Both the position numbers and the translations under genes were made by a program. Below, piece by piece: positions 33,270-44,800 of a DNA stretch of 64,000 bases. How positions within the stretch are numbered: the first letter of the stretch is position 1; each line of letters begins with the position of its first letter. The stretch is from Brachionus plicatilis (lineage: Eukaryota; Rotifera; Eurotatoria; Ploima; Brachionidae). The notes under the pieces are model-generated. The model was not told the DNA's origin. It made no database searches and worked only from the letters and a program-made list of their open reading frames with translations. Location: positions 366,299 through 430,298 of the forward strand of contig QEOQ01000707.1 in assembly GCA_010279815.1 (NCBI GenBank), in the 5' to 3' direction.

Positions 33270-33531
33270 TGTTTATAGGAATCTTTATTTTTATTGCATG
33301 ATTTAAAATTGATATATGATTAATTTAGTATATTTTTTTTCGAATAAAACATCTTTAATTTTAAAAAGAGTCATTTGACCCCGTTTGGTGCTTCTAGTGT
33401 TAATAGATCCTCAAGCTAATGAAGTTGAGCCGCTTCAAGACATTTGGCTTGATTGCAAGATGGCCTCAGCTGCACACTTAGCATACATGAAGAAATATGA
33501 ATTAAACAAAACGCTACAGAAAGGAGAATAA

Positions 33532-34543
33532 ATCGAACAGAGACAAGTAGAATCTCAACATGGTAACAAGACACTGTTTGCACCTTCAACCGGCTCGCAT
33601 GATTTACAAAAAAACGAAAATGACGTCGGTGGCCTTAAATGATCGGATTGCGAGTTTATAGCTAAGAATTAGAAGGATAAAGGCAGGCATAATCGGGTAC
33701 ATTAGAGAATCTAAATTTCGATTGATTATGATTCAATTTTTTTAAATAAATTGAGAAAAGCCCCAATAATATTTCTTTTTGTATCTTTTAAAAATTTCCT
33801 TTTTTTTTATAAATCTAAATTGATTTTTTTCTTCTTTTGAAATCCAATTTTTAATTTTAATCTATTTCAAATTTTGATTCAAGTCTAAAAGTTTTTAAAG
33901 TTGAGTCTTTTTTTTTGTTTTATTAATGCTAAACTAAGCTTCCATGCTGCATTGAAGAGAAAATAATAATGAATAAAGAAAACAAATAAAAAAAAATAAA
34001 CAAGCAAAAGGAAAAGAATGAGCGAACGTCTTTACTTAAAAGATACGTCTTATTTTTTTGGTCCCACCCTGGCCTCTACTACTTAAGTAAATTTTTTTCT
34101 AATCTTTAATTTGTCAATAGAAGGTTTCTTGATTCCGAATATAGTAAAAAATCTTAAAAAGGCTCAAATTCAAACTTTCTCATACCTCACAATAAATTAA
34201 ATTGATACTGATCAGTTTCTAAAGATTATTTAAATTTTGGTGGAAGACTTTTTATAGACTTCTTTCAATTTCATTCACTTCTTAAATTTATAAAAATGTT
34301 ATAAACCTTAAAAATAAAAAGTTTCTTCCGGATCTGTTAGGATCTGGTGGCTCGCGGTTATAGCATAAATGATAAAGAAAAGTAATTAAATAATAATAAC
34401 TTTATTAATCAAAGGCCAATTCTAGCCTGAACAAATAATAACAAAATAAAGAGGAAAAGAAAAAAACACAAATTTAATTCTAAATCCAAATCCGAATGAC
34501 TAATGCTTTACAAAGTGTTAAATACTAATGACTTACTAAGCGC
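33532..34543. other. Spacer, partly coding-like then A+T-rich
   Basis: 33540-33660 continues the coding-like composition of the interrupted ORF (AACCGGCTCGCATGATTTAC). The rest is A+T-rich with no supported gene. Confidence 0.4.
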
Positions 34544-34550
34544 ANNNNNN
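34544..34550. other. Assembly gap (7 N)
   Basis: Seven unknown bases exactly at the left end of a long inverted repeat. The nominal size is probably not the true size. Confidence 0.95.
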
Positions 34551-35530
34551 NTTTTAGCCCATGCATCACGTTACATCTCGCCCATGTTAAACTTTCCCCC
34601 CTTTTGATGCGTGCATTAAAATGCAGATTTTTGGTGTTTAACGCCGCGTTAAAACCCAAAACTTGGTGGAAAACGCCGCGTTAATTCCTGAAAATCAAAT
34701 TTAGATGCAGCATCAATAATACATTTTAGCCATTAACTTATTTTTGAAATTCAAATTTAAATGCCGAGTTAAAAATTGAAAAAAAAAATTAATAAATAAA
34801 TAATTAAAAATTATTTTTTTTTATTAAAAATACATTTTCTAGTTTTAAGTGCGGGGCTAATATTTAGATTTTAAAGTAAAAATTTGAGGAAAAAGTAGAA
34901 AAGTATATGTTGTTATTAGATTTTTCAAACTAAATTGCTTTTAATATAAAATGCAGTTGTAATAAAGCTATAACTCAAAAGAAATATACACGCTTTCTCA
35001 TTTTCTTAAGCATTTTTTTTTATCCATTTTTCTTGGCTCATATTCACATAAGTTTTAAGATATAAAAAATGAGCAATTCTAGTCAAAGTGAATTTGTATC
35101 TAGGACTGATAGTTTAACTGAAAATTCAGATACCGGTGAAGCACCACTCGGAATTTAACCAAGTCATATTAGATACACGTTAGAATTTAAGTTAAAAATT
35201 ATAAAACATTAAAACTAGAAAATGTATTTTTAATAAAAAAAAATAATTTTTAATTATTTATTTATTAATTTTTAACCCGGCATTTAAATTTGAATTTCAA
35301 AAATAAGTTAATGACTAACATGTATTATTGATGCCGCATCTAAATTCGATTTTCAGGAATTAACGCGGCGTTTTCCACCAAGTTTTGGGTTTTAACGCGG
35401 CGTTAAACACCAAAAATCTGCATTTTAATGCACGCATCAAAAGGGGGGAAAGTTTTTGGGCGAGATGTAACGTGATGCATGGGCTAAAACCTGAGTTTTG
35501 GTTTTTGGTGCATGCATCTCTTTGCAAGGG
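34551..35530. mobile_element. Long-armed foldback element, left end lost in gap
   Basis: 34551-34850 is the near-perfect complement of 35195-35489: GCCCATGCATCACGTTAC, AACGCCGCGTTAAAACCC and others pair. The right end continues to TTTGCAAGGG followed by TA (35531). The matching 41 bp on the left are missing at the N gap. The CCGGCATTTAAATTT motif in the arms recurs in the element at 49.2-50.1 kb, linking the two. The loop holds only a 29-codon ORF. It is probably an internally deleted derivative of a Tc1/mariner-like element with TA target sites. Confidence 0.7.
35069..35158 (+). CDS. 29-codon ORF in the foldback loop
   Basis: ATG 35069 to TAA 35158, Ser/Thr/Glu-rich (MSNSSQSEFVSRTDSLTENS). 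The composition is coding-like and unlike the arms. It is probably the surviving 5' end of the parent element's transposase gene. No family motif. Confidence 0.35.
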   Translation: MSNSSQSEFVSRTDSLTENSDTGEAPLGI

Positions 35531-35909
35531 TAAACGGTACAAGAAAAATTAAAAATAAAATGACTATTAATCATTGGAAATTTTTGTTTATTTAATCAAA
35601 AGACAAAAGACTTCTTCCAAATGAAATCAAATTAATTGAAGTAAGATTAAAATAAAATATTGAACATTGGATGTCAATTAAAATCTTTTCTTTTCTTGGC
35701 TTCACAAATATGCCATATGTCTGCTAAATTTATAAGAACATCATTAAAATTAAATTGCAGAGACTAAATTTGGGTGCTACAAAAGTTGTATCAGCTGATA
35801 CATTTTGCAGAACAATTTTTAGACTCATAGTATAAAAGTAATTTCATTTTAAAATTTTTGTTTTCGTTCTTTGCTCCAAAATTCACAATGCCGATAAAAA
35901 TCAAATAAA

Positions 35910-36420
35910 TAAAGCCAAAATAAAAAAACATAACTTAAAACTTAAATTGTCAAAAAATTTTTTTCATATTTCTTTAAATTTTAATGTCCTTATTTATTCG
36001 GGTCTAATCAGTTATGTTATCAACACAGTTCACTCATATGCGATCATTTGACGAGCCAACCTTATTCAATCTTCGAATTCAAAAGGAGGAAATAAAGCGG
36101 TTAAAAGAGAAACCAGGTAATCTACAAAGACCATCCATTCTTGTCAAGATACAGTCTGAAAGTGAAAAGATAGGAGTCTTATCTGCTGTTAAAAGACTGA
36201 GACAATTCCTTTATTACTCAAATATATATAAACCCAGATTTAACCGATGCTGAGAGGAAATTTGACTGAGAGCTGAAGCAACAACGTAAAAGTAAAAATG
36301 AAGAAGAACAAATAAATGGAACTGGACATCTTTACCGCTTGAGCATCAGAACCTACACACTCAAATTTTTAAAGATAGCGTCATGAAATCGAATGTCCAT
36401 TATAAAGACTGTTGGAAAAA
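35910..36420 (+). pseudogene. LINE ORF1-like 5' fragment
   Basis: ATG 36014 opens 79 codons: MLSTQFTHMRSFDEP, then QRPSILVKIQSESEK. A shift near 36220 moves to a frame giving INPDLTDAERKFD, a stop, and ELKQQRKSKNEEE. The RP...ILV / INPDLT..ER / L...RK..N pattern is that of L1-type RNA-binding ORF1 proteins. A second copy of its 5' part lies at 39218-39375. Frameshift and stop show decay. Confidence 0.5.
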
Positions 36421-36518
36421 ATGGGAGGCAATTTAGTCGTGATACCTAGGATTCCAGCTTCTAAAAATATGAGAAACAATAAAAAAATTATCATCTTAAC
36501 CTCCAAAAAAATAAAATA
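36254..36518. other. Decayed LINE-like tail and spacer
   Basis: The first 165 bp or so belong to the LINE ORF1-like fragment in broken frames. The remainder is spacer up to the Tigger-like element. Confidence 0.4.
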
Positions 36519-37492
36519 CAGTCAATAACCGGTTATCCGGAATGAGATTCGAGTTTTTTTTTTCAAAGTCGTCCGGATAATAAATTTTCCGGATAACACG
36601 ATTTGATAACGAAAAGAGGGGTAAACACAGTGATAATTGATTTAGAGTGTTTATTTAGAACAAAGAAACAATTAACGAATAAAAACAACAATATCACCAA
36701 TAAATATTAAAAGCTGATTGTTGATTGGTAGGTACTGGCTTCAAACTGTCTGTTGCGAAGAAAAACTTGAAGATCAAACAGGGCCTGTACTTGTTCACTT
36801 CCTCCAATCTTGTGAATCAAGCCTGAGAGTTGTGTGCACAATATTACAGCCTTCTTAACGTCACCTGCTGTAACGGGCGGTTCTACATCGGCTTCATCCT
36901 CTTGCATCTGATCCACAATCCTATCTGGGTTTCTGACTCGTTCAATAATGCCTGCGCTGTCCATTAATTCGAAACCCTCATCGCCTTCTTCGGTCTGCAG
37001 CCAGCTCTCTCTTTGAAGTCTTAAATGTGCATCTGATCGCACTGTCTGGATTATCTGTTCTGAATTTGCTAAGTTCTGCTGAACCTTTGGCGATAATGTC
37101 GTAAATCGTACTCAAGCCAACCATATAATCTAGCGCAAGTTTTTTTGGGCAGTACCCATTCTTTTTCTAAGTGATGATCTCCTCCCGCTGAACAAAGTTA
37201 AGAACAACCTTCTTGCGTTTTGCAATCGGAGTATCGATTACTTTTTTACTAGCATTCTTGCGAGGCTTAGGGACTTGATACATAGGTCTTGTCATTTTTA
37301 ATGAGAATAACATAATGACTCACATCGTTTATGTTTAAATATTAAGGTTTAACAGGAAGTAATACGGAAGCAATGCTGTTCTAATTAGCTCAAAGCCTAA
37401 AAAGTAAAAAATCAAAAAGTGCTGGTCCGAAAATTGATTCCGGATAATCGAAAATTCCGGATAAAAAATTACGAATAACCGGTTATTGACTG
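36519..37492 (-). mobile_element. Tigger/pogo-type element with internal deletion
   Basis: Ends CAGTCAATAACCGGTTATCC (36519) and the complement GGTTATTGACTG (to 37492) are flanked by TA (36517-36518, 37493-37494). Subterminal CCGGATAAT motifs repeat in both arms. On the minus strand it keeps the N- and C-terminal parts of a CENP-B/jerky-type transposase but not the DDE core. It is therefore a non-autonomous deletion derivative of about 1 kb. Confidence 0.85.
36707..37295 (-). pseudogene. Deleted Tigger-like transposase (HTH and C-terminus only)
   Basis: From ATG 37295 the minus strand reads a basic start (MTRPMYQVPKPRKN). A CENP-B-type helix-turn-helix region follows (KRKKVVLNFVQREEI, then LALDYMVGLSTIYDIIAKG), broken by one stop. 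From 37042 to 36707 a different frame gives the acidic C-terminal part (TEEGDEGFELMDSAG, DVKKAVILCTQLSGLI). The catalytic DDE region expected between them is absent, and the junction shifts frame. The HTH would bind the element ends in an intact relative. Confidence 0.7.
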
Positions 37493-37599
37493 TACAATCA
37501 AACCAACTCCCCAAAAAAATAATTGAAAATTCTATATCTTACCTTAATATTTCCATTTTAATCAAATAACAATAAAGCAAAAAAAAATTTTTCCGCTAT

Positions 37600-38870
37600 A
37601 GGGGTTCAAAAAGTTTTTGACCATATTTTTATTTAGATTTTTTTATAAAATTTCTTTACTATTTTTGAACTTGAAAATAAAATTTAATGAATAATTACAA
37701 AAAAATAATGTTTATTAAAAGAAACTTTAAAAAAAATTAATGATTTCAATAAAAATTGAGAAAATATCCTCTTTTTTAACTAATTTATTTGGGTTAAAAA
37801 TCAAAATTTTGAAAAAATAGAACCTAAATTTGTTCAGATTTTTCTCTAGTTTCAGAATTTGTATATCTTTTTTGAGGTCAGGGGGTCTCCTGGGATTAGA
37901 TACAAAAATAACAAAAAAATGGTTAAAATTCGGCTTTTTTTGAAAAAATTTCGAGACTAAATTTTTTTTTCTCGAGACTAAAAAAAATTATTTTCTAGTA
38001 CAGAATTTTTTGTCCTACAAGATGGCATGTGATTTATATATATTTTGTATATGTTTGCAAAAGATATTCTCATCGGACCGAAGCATACTTTTGACAATCA
38101 AAAAACTCTTTGAGCCCCTGTAAGGTGCAGGAAATGTAAAGCGTCCACGCTATCTTAGGATACGATTTTCGACCTCAAATTCGTAATCTGCATATGTGAA
38201 AACCCCAAATTTTTTTTTGGGGGGTCGAAAAAAATTTTTTTGTCGCCTGGATTGTTCTTTTTTGGCATAATTTTAAGTATCAAAAATTTGAGTAATCAAA
38301 AATGAAGGATAAAAAAAATTTTCAATTGTCATATTTTTTTTTTGATAGTAAGACTTATACATATTCTCATTTTGATTAAAAACTTCAAAAAACTTTATTT
38401 TTTCAATTTTTTTAAAAATTGCATCATTTTGAACGCTTTTTTTAAGAGAAATAAAAGAGAAAAAATAATTAAAACCTAAAGTTGTTCCAAATTTTCTCTA
38501 GTTTCAGAATTCGCAAAAATAATCGAGGGTTATGGGGGTCCCCTGGGACTATATACAAATAAACCAAAAAAACGTGTTAAATTTGGGCTTTTTTTGAAAA
38601 AATTTTCAAGATGAATTTTTTTTTGGGAGATAAAAATATCATTTTCTAGTAGAAAATTTTACGCTTTTTCAGGTGATATGAGATTTTAACATGTTTTATA
38701 TACTTTTGGTTAAGATATATGCATCTATTCATAGTATAGTTTGGCAAATTAATGAAACCTTTGAGCCCATCAAGGCGAAAAAATATTTTTTCGACCCCTC
38801 TAAAAAATTGGCTTTTTGGGGTTTTCACATATGCAGATTACGAATTTGAGGTCAAAAATCGAATCCTATT
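37600..38870. repeat. Two diverged tandem copies of a ~650-bp unit with inverted ends
   Basis: 37600-38160 and 38380-38770 align in the same orientation. Shared landmarks are TTTCTCTAGTTTCAGAATT, a GGGGTC(T/C)CCTGGGA patch, GGCTTTTTTTGAAAAAATTT, ATTTTCTAGTA and CTTTGAGCCC. In addition, 38158-38240 and 38790-38868 are inverted copies of each other (GACCTCAAATTCGTAATCTG pairs with its complement; CATATGTGAAAACCCC likewise). The structure could be a satellite dimer or a foldback element. No coding content. Confidence 0.6.
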
Positions 38871-38889
38871 TTTTTCTATTTTTTTTCCT

Positions 38890-39063
38890 TATTCACTCCT
38901 TGTGAAGCATATGGTCATTACTTTTGATTTTCACTCAAGTCGATCTTTTCCCTTTACCCTTGCTTCTCTCCATGTCATTCCCATTTCGATGAGCTCTTTC
39001 GTGATTGTTGGTCTCCATGTTATTGCTGGCCATCCTACCTTGCGTCGCCCTTGAGGTGTCCAT
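38890..39063 (-). pseudogene. LINE C-terminal fragment
   Basis: The minus strand from about 39063 reads TPQGRRKVGWPAITWRPTIT, then KELIEMGMTWREARVKGKDR. This is the well-known tail after LINE reverse transcriptases (GRP..TWRR...E....G.TW.EA...A.DR..W). The usual Trp codon after DRLE is TGA here. Only the last 55 residues or so remain. Confidence 0.65.
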
Positions 39064-39217
39064 TAAAGGGCTCTTTATGGTATCCGTGTTTCTTTCATTC
39101 TAAGTACACTGCAGATATTACTATTACTACTTTTTTGTTCATTGATATATTTTAAAAAACTTCACAAAAATTAAAATGTCATATTGTCATAGTACATCAG
39201 CGAGGATTAAAATCAAA

Positions 39218-39375
39218 TAAATAAAGTGAAAATAAAAATACAAAACTTAAAACTTAAATTGTCAAAAAAATTTTTTCCATATTTCTTTAAATTTTAATGT
39301 CCTTATTTATTCGGGTCTAATCAGTTATGTTATCAACACAGTTCACTCATATGCGATTATTTGACCAACTAACCT
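39218..39375 (+). repeat. Second copy of LINE ORF1-like 5' region
   Basis: Near-identical to 35905-36066, including GTCCTTATTTATTCGGGTCT and ATGTTATCAACACAGTTCAC. It stops after about 15 codons of the ORF. Direct copies 3.3 kb apart most likely represent two truncated insertions or a duplication. Confidence 0.7.
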
Positions 39376-41164
39376 TCTTATAACTGATTTAAAGTAAAAT
39401 AATCCTGCTAACTTAACTTTTTTACTGATAAATGTATTCAAACAAATATTTTGTAAAGCTTATTGAGTAATGTCCAATTTGCGATCAGTTGATTTCGATA
39501 CAACAATGAAATTTGAAAAGCCTTTCCAAGTAAGAAGAATTTTTTTTATTTCTTAGACTTAATTACACTAAATGGTAAAGATAAAAATAAAAATCTTTAA
39601 TATTTTTTTAAAACTAAATCAAAGCTTTAGCCTATTGAGTAAGTCTAAGTTAAATTTCAAAAACTATCTTAAATTTAATTGTAAATTATCAATTAAAGAA
39701 TCAAAAGCTTTATTTTAGAAAAATTTAAAAGTTAAAAGTGAATTTAAAAAAAATTATTTGAAAAATTTAATTAAAAGCGATTTGTTCTTCAGTTTATTCC
39801 GAAAAAACTTCCATATTGTCAGTATCTTTTCATGTTTTGTAGTTGTACCGAAACCGATTGCGATACCGAACTTTTTTTGTTTGTATATGTCTGGTTAAAG
39901 ATATACTTATTATGGAGACTTTTAGATCAATTTTATGAGTGAACGGTGTTTGAAGTTAAAAATTTTCAAGTTTTGAGAATAGTTATAAATTTTTTAACTT
40001 GTTTTTTTTAGATTTAATAAGACCGTATGATTCTTTTTTCATTTAAATCCGATTTTTATTTTAATTCTAGCTCTTTTTAATATAACCACACACTTCTCAA
40101 AAAAATTTTCATGGTCATACTTTTTAATACACAACTTTATTTGGTCACATGATCGCTGATCACGTAATAAGTGTCCAGGGCTGTTTTTATAAGTGAAGAG
40201 AAGATCATCTTCTCTTCATGATTTGGTCACATAATCGTTCAGAGCCAACTAATTTTTAATAAATAATTCCGAATTTAGATATACAAGATTAAGATAAAAT
40301 AAATACTTAGAAACTTTCAAGAGTCAGTAATTAGTAATATTCGACAATTAAATTATTTTATAATTTGTTATATTTTTGTATATAGAACCTTATCGGGATA
40401 ATGATTTCCCAATAACAAGAAAATAATAAAATAAATTCAAATTTTATTAAGTTAAAATTCATCATATTTTTAAAAAAAAATGGTTTAAAATATCAAAATT
40501 CAATTTAAAGGGAAAAAAAAAAGAATATTTTATTAAAATTGGCTAAATATTTTTATGTGCTAGTAAGTGTTTTGTGACTTAATTTCTGATATAATAAGAT
40601 ATGATCATTTTTGAATATTTTTTTCTTTTTTTCTCGTGAATAACATTATTTTGGTATAATAATCTCTTTTTATTTATTTTAAATCCTCGCCCATATTGAG
40701 GGGGACAATTTTTTCTTTAATACTAATTAGTCTTTTTTTTCACTAAAAATAATTTATTTTTCCAAATAATATACATGTTTCTAAAAAATATTTTACAATA
40801 CAAAATATATTGAACAATCTAAAAAGTCTTAAAAATGATAAACATAGAAAGTGATTATTTTTAATTTGTAGTTAACTATATTATGAATTATGAATTTAAT
40901 TTTTTTTTTTGTCCATGGGACTTCAAAATTTTAATAATAATATTAATAATTAACAATCAATTAAAAGTTTTAATTAATTAATTAATCAATTAAGTCTAAT
41001 ATTAAAGATATCAGTGCAATACATCTTTCGTATTAACCTGCGAATTCAAAACTCTTTTTCGATAAATGGGGATTAGATGATAGACCTGAAACCATGCAAA
41101 AATGATGACAAAATGACCGCTTTTTTGAATTATTTTAAAAAAAATTTTTTATTTTTAAAATACT
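39376..41164. other. Intergenic A+T-rich region
   Basis: No gene supported. A patch at 40140-40250 has a short dyad (GAGAAGATCATCTTCTC) between two TTGGTCACAT(G/A)ATCG copies, a possible small relic element. Confidence 0.45.
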
Positions 41165-41389
41165 TCAAATAGAGTGGGTGATTTCTAAGCATGATAAATG
41201 GTATGAAGGAGCTGCTTTAGCGTTACCGAGTACAAATAGTGCTCTTGAATCAACAAAGTAATAATAAATAATTTATGAAAGCATATTGTAGCTGTGGCGA
41301 TGAATTTAGCTTTAGGGATATTGAAATGAAAAAGAAACGAGGAAGAAAGGCTCAAGCTAAAGAATGGTTCGTAAATAACACAAATTAAA
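41165..41389 (+). pseudogene. MULE transposase relic, C-terminal part
   Basis: The frame from about 41172 reads EWVISKHDKWYEGAALALPS then TNSALESTK. This matches the WYEG....PSTNNALES motif of Mutator-like transposases. A stop and a shift follow. Then CSCGDEFSFRDIEMKKKRG and RKAQAKEWF appear, like the Cys- and basic-rich tail of the family. It is a separate copy from the MULE at 56.2 kb. Confidence 0.55.
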
Positions 41390-41824
41390 TTGAGACTAGA
41401 CTTTTTATTTTTTACATTAATTATTGATAACAAAAACATAATTAGTTGAATAAAATATTTTTTGTTAGCTGTAGAAATTTTCGGATAAATGTGTATTTTT
41501 TGGGAGAAAAAAGACTATGCCCATATTGAATGTCTAGAAAAACTTCCAAATGTAAAAATATAAGCTGAGCAAATGTTAAGTTAGAACAGCTTAAAAATGG
41601 CAACCAAAAATAATTTTTTGCAATTTTTATCAAATAGATATTTGCAAAATACGACATTACTTCAAAAACTCTCATGTTAATCACAGTACATGAATTGGCC
41701 TAGATTTTTTTCTTTTAAAAAAAGATTATAATTATTTTCTCTTAAATAAATATTTAATAAGAATTTTTATAATAATTTAATTTCTTAATCACTTGTATCG
41801 TTCAAGGATCTAAAATTGAGGAAT
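41390..41824. other. Spacer upstream of CWC25 exon
   Basis: I searched it for the missing first CWC25 exon (the KSWHP motif) and did not find it. No other feature. Confidence 0.4.
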
Positions 41825-44800
41825 ATGTCAAAAAAAATGCAAACAATTGATCCCGCCGAGCGGTCCAAAATAGCTCGGCTACAGTCCGAAATCAAGCAAG
41901 AGTCCGAGTGCGTTTTTTGTTGACAAATATTTTTAAAAATAAAACAGGAATTTAAATATTTTATTTAGCAAAAAAATGGAATGGCTATACTCAGGTAACA
42001 AGATAGATCGCGATGCTTATCTTCTTGGAAGGCCAATAAATAAATTATTGATTGAAAAAGAACAAGATGAATGTAAACCATTTGATTTTTTGTTGACTTT
42101 AATTTTAATTTACTAGATTTTTTAGCTCAGCAGTCTCAATTTCAAGCTAGTACAATCGATATGGAAAACAAAATACGAGAAGATCCTTTATTCGAGATAA
42201 AGTAAGATTTTTTTTTAATTTTCTAATTTCTAATTTTTTCGCCACAAAAGAAAACAAGAGATACAGGCCAAGAAAAAAATTCTTGAAAATCCTTTAAAAA
42301 TGAAGCAAATCGAACAAATGGTGAGTTGTAAATTTATTTATTTTTAAAATGATTGATTGCTTGGAAAGTTGCCTTCTTTTTTTCAAAATAAAGTATAAAC
42401 TTAAAAAAATTAATTAATTTAAATCAATCTTCTAAGATAAAAAATAATGTATGTAAATAATGTAATGTAAGGACTAAAGAAACATATAAAAAATAAATAA
42501 AGAATATTAAAAGTGAATTAAGCTCCAACACAAAAGTAAGTTAGTAAGAAGTCAATTAAAACAAAAGAAAAATGTCATTATGATTTATAAAAATAAATAC
42601 AAATCAATCGCTCATTCCACGGATCTGCTTATCTTTTTTTATTGACTTTTTGTAACAAAGCGTTTAGTCTTTTTTCTGGACAATCATTTAAATTCAATTA
42701 ATAGCTCTTGATGCTTAAAAATTTTAATCATGTTGTTGTTTTTTAGATTTTTTAGATTCATTAGACCTTAATCTTCCTCAACAAATAGTAATATATATAA
42801 AAAAATAAAAGCGACAATTATAGAGATTCATTTTTTACATAACTTTGATTACATTTTTGATTAATTGATTAAACAAATTCAGAAAAAGTATTAATAACTG
42901 AATTCTAACTTGATAGTTGTGAATTTATTTTCAATTAATTTACTTCAACATTTTAATTTCTCTTCCCAACTAAGAGATAATTAAATTTTAGTTGCTTATT
43001 TTTTTGGGTTAATTAAAAAAATATTAATTCTGATTAAGTATCTGAAAATAAATGGCATACGATTAATGGAGTTGTGAAATTCTAATAAAAATTGAACAAA
43101 AATTCTTACTTTTTTCATGAATTAAAATTAAAGTTAATAAAAAATACTTAAAAAAATACTGCAACATTGTGCAACATACTTTTTTGCGCCTTTTTTACCT
43201 AAAATAATTTTTCTCATGTTAATTTAAGAGCTTAAATTGATTATTGATTTGGTTTACTAAAAAAAATAAAAATTTTATTTTTGGTAATAAAAGTGCATCA
43301 ATGTTGCAACATGTTGCAGTATTTTTTAAGTATTTTTTGTTTATTTTAATTTATCAAAAAAGTAAGAATTTTTGTTCAATTTTTATATATTTTTATAAAT
43401 ATTTTTTTAGATAAAGAAATTAATTGATAGAGAATAAAATTAAAAAAAATAAAGAGTAATTAAATTTTTTATTATTCACTTCAATAGTTTGGACTTCGTA
43501 GACATATTTTTTTGGCTTAGATGATCACGTTTTTTACAGTTTGTTGAACAACTGGTGTTTCTTTTGTTCCAGTAGGATATATTGCTAGTTTGACGTGGTG
43601 GCATTTCATGTCACGGTATCAGTAGCTTTAGCGTTAAGTGTTTTTTGATCTAGTGGTAGGAATCGATCTCTGAATAGATCATTTTTTAATTGAACTAATC
43701 AAGTAATCAAGCGAGAAAATTTTTGCATTTATAACCTATATTTTATCAGCATTGTGGAATTTCATACAAAACTTCCAATACAAAAATAAAAGAATTCTAA
43801 AACTTTTGTTTCACCTACTGCGGAAGTCTGCAAAATCTGTGCAAATTCTGCTAAATAAGACCCAATTTACCAGAGTTTGTGCAGATTTACAGAACAAGTT
43901 TTTGACATTTAGAACAAAAGTTATAATCAAGTATATTTAATCAAATGAAACTTTGTAATTGCACATTGTAAATTTCCAAAATTATTGAAAAATTCAGTGA
44001 TAATTATAAATTCCAAAATTATTCGAAAAAAACAGGATTTAAATGAAAAAAAATTATTTTTTAAATTTTTTGAAAAAGTAAAAAATTAAAATTTGATTGA
44101 ATTTTTTGACCGAAATTGAACTAGATTTTTGTAAATTTAAGTGAAACATGGTAAAAAATCATTAATATAGAAAAGATTGATTTTGTATTCTAATATTAAA
44201 AATTTTTAATCAAACTAGTCCAATTTTTCCATTTTTATTGAAATTGATGTTATGGATGCGAAATAAGAATTTATCGTCAAAAAAGTCAAATTTAGATAGT
44301 GCTGTAGTTTTGACCTGTGCGAACCTTAAAAAAGAGTAAATTGAGAGTAAATTAAGCCAAACTTTCAATAGCATTTTTTTTCATTTTTATAATTACATTT
44401 TTTAATTTTCAAATAGAATAAAAAGTAAATAATTTTTTTTAATCTTATTTACTCTTTCCTATTTATTCAGTAAATTCTATTACTTTACTTGAATTTTATT
44501 TTTTCAGATCTGAATAATTAATGGCTGTTTGATCAAACAGTTTAACAATTAAATCTCTACAAATTAAATTCAAATTAAATTAAATTTACAATTATAAAAT
44601 TAGTCAATCTTTATTTTGTACATATTGTTGAATTATAAAGCAAATATTTTTCTTTTCATTATAAAAATTTGCAAATCTGTTAAAGAGAAATACAAAATGT
44701 TTTTTAAAAGAATCAATTTCTATTTCAAAACACTTCTGCATTATTTGACAAAGCGTAAAAAAACCCATTTAATCATTTTAAACTGTTTTTCTTTGGTCCT

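Larger units (their letters stand above)
32100..33399 (+). mobile_element. piggyBac-derived non-autonomous element
   Basis: Terminal inverted repeats CACTAGAAGCAC (32100) and GTGCTTCTAGTG (ends 33399) are both flanked by TTAA (32096-32099 and 33400-33403), the piggyBac target duplication. A second direct copy of the terminal motif, ACTAGAAGCACCAAAAAGGG, lies at 32280. The interior keeps only the cysteine-rich 3' end of a transposase. The catalytic DDD region is gone. A second transposon (32461-33195) has inserted into it. Confidence 0.85.
32063..33531 (+). pseudogene. Short ORF split by a piggyBac-derived insertion
   Basis: ATG at 32063 reads 12 codons to the TTAA at 32096-32099. The same frame resumes after the second TTAA (33404) and runs to TAA at 33529-33531. 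With the insertion and one TTAA removed, the frame is a continuous 56 codons (MVVHHNRMHKYL then IDPQANEVEPLQDIWLDCK). The second half is coding-like, with normal composition. I do not recognise the protein. It may itself be part of an older transposon or a larger gene. Confidence 0.45.

Noticed and set aside
35910..39375. LTR pair suggested by the ~160-bp direct repeats 3.3 kb apart
   Set aside because: The repeats include the first codons of a LINE ORF1-like frame and lack TG/CA ends, a primer site or internal retroelement genes. Two truncated LINE copies explain them better.
41185..41684. Two minus-strand frames of 80-84 codons
   Set aside because: The first is antisense to the MULE relic motif WYEG...PSTN. 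The second has no recognisable feature.
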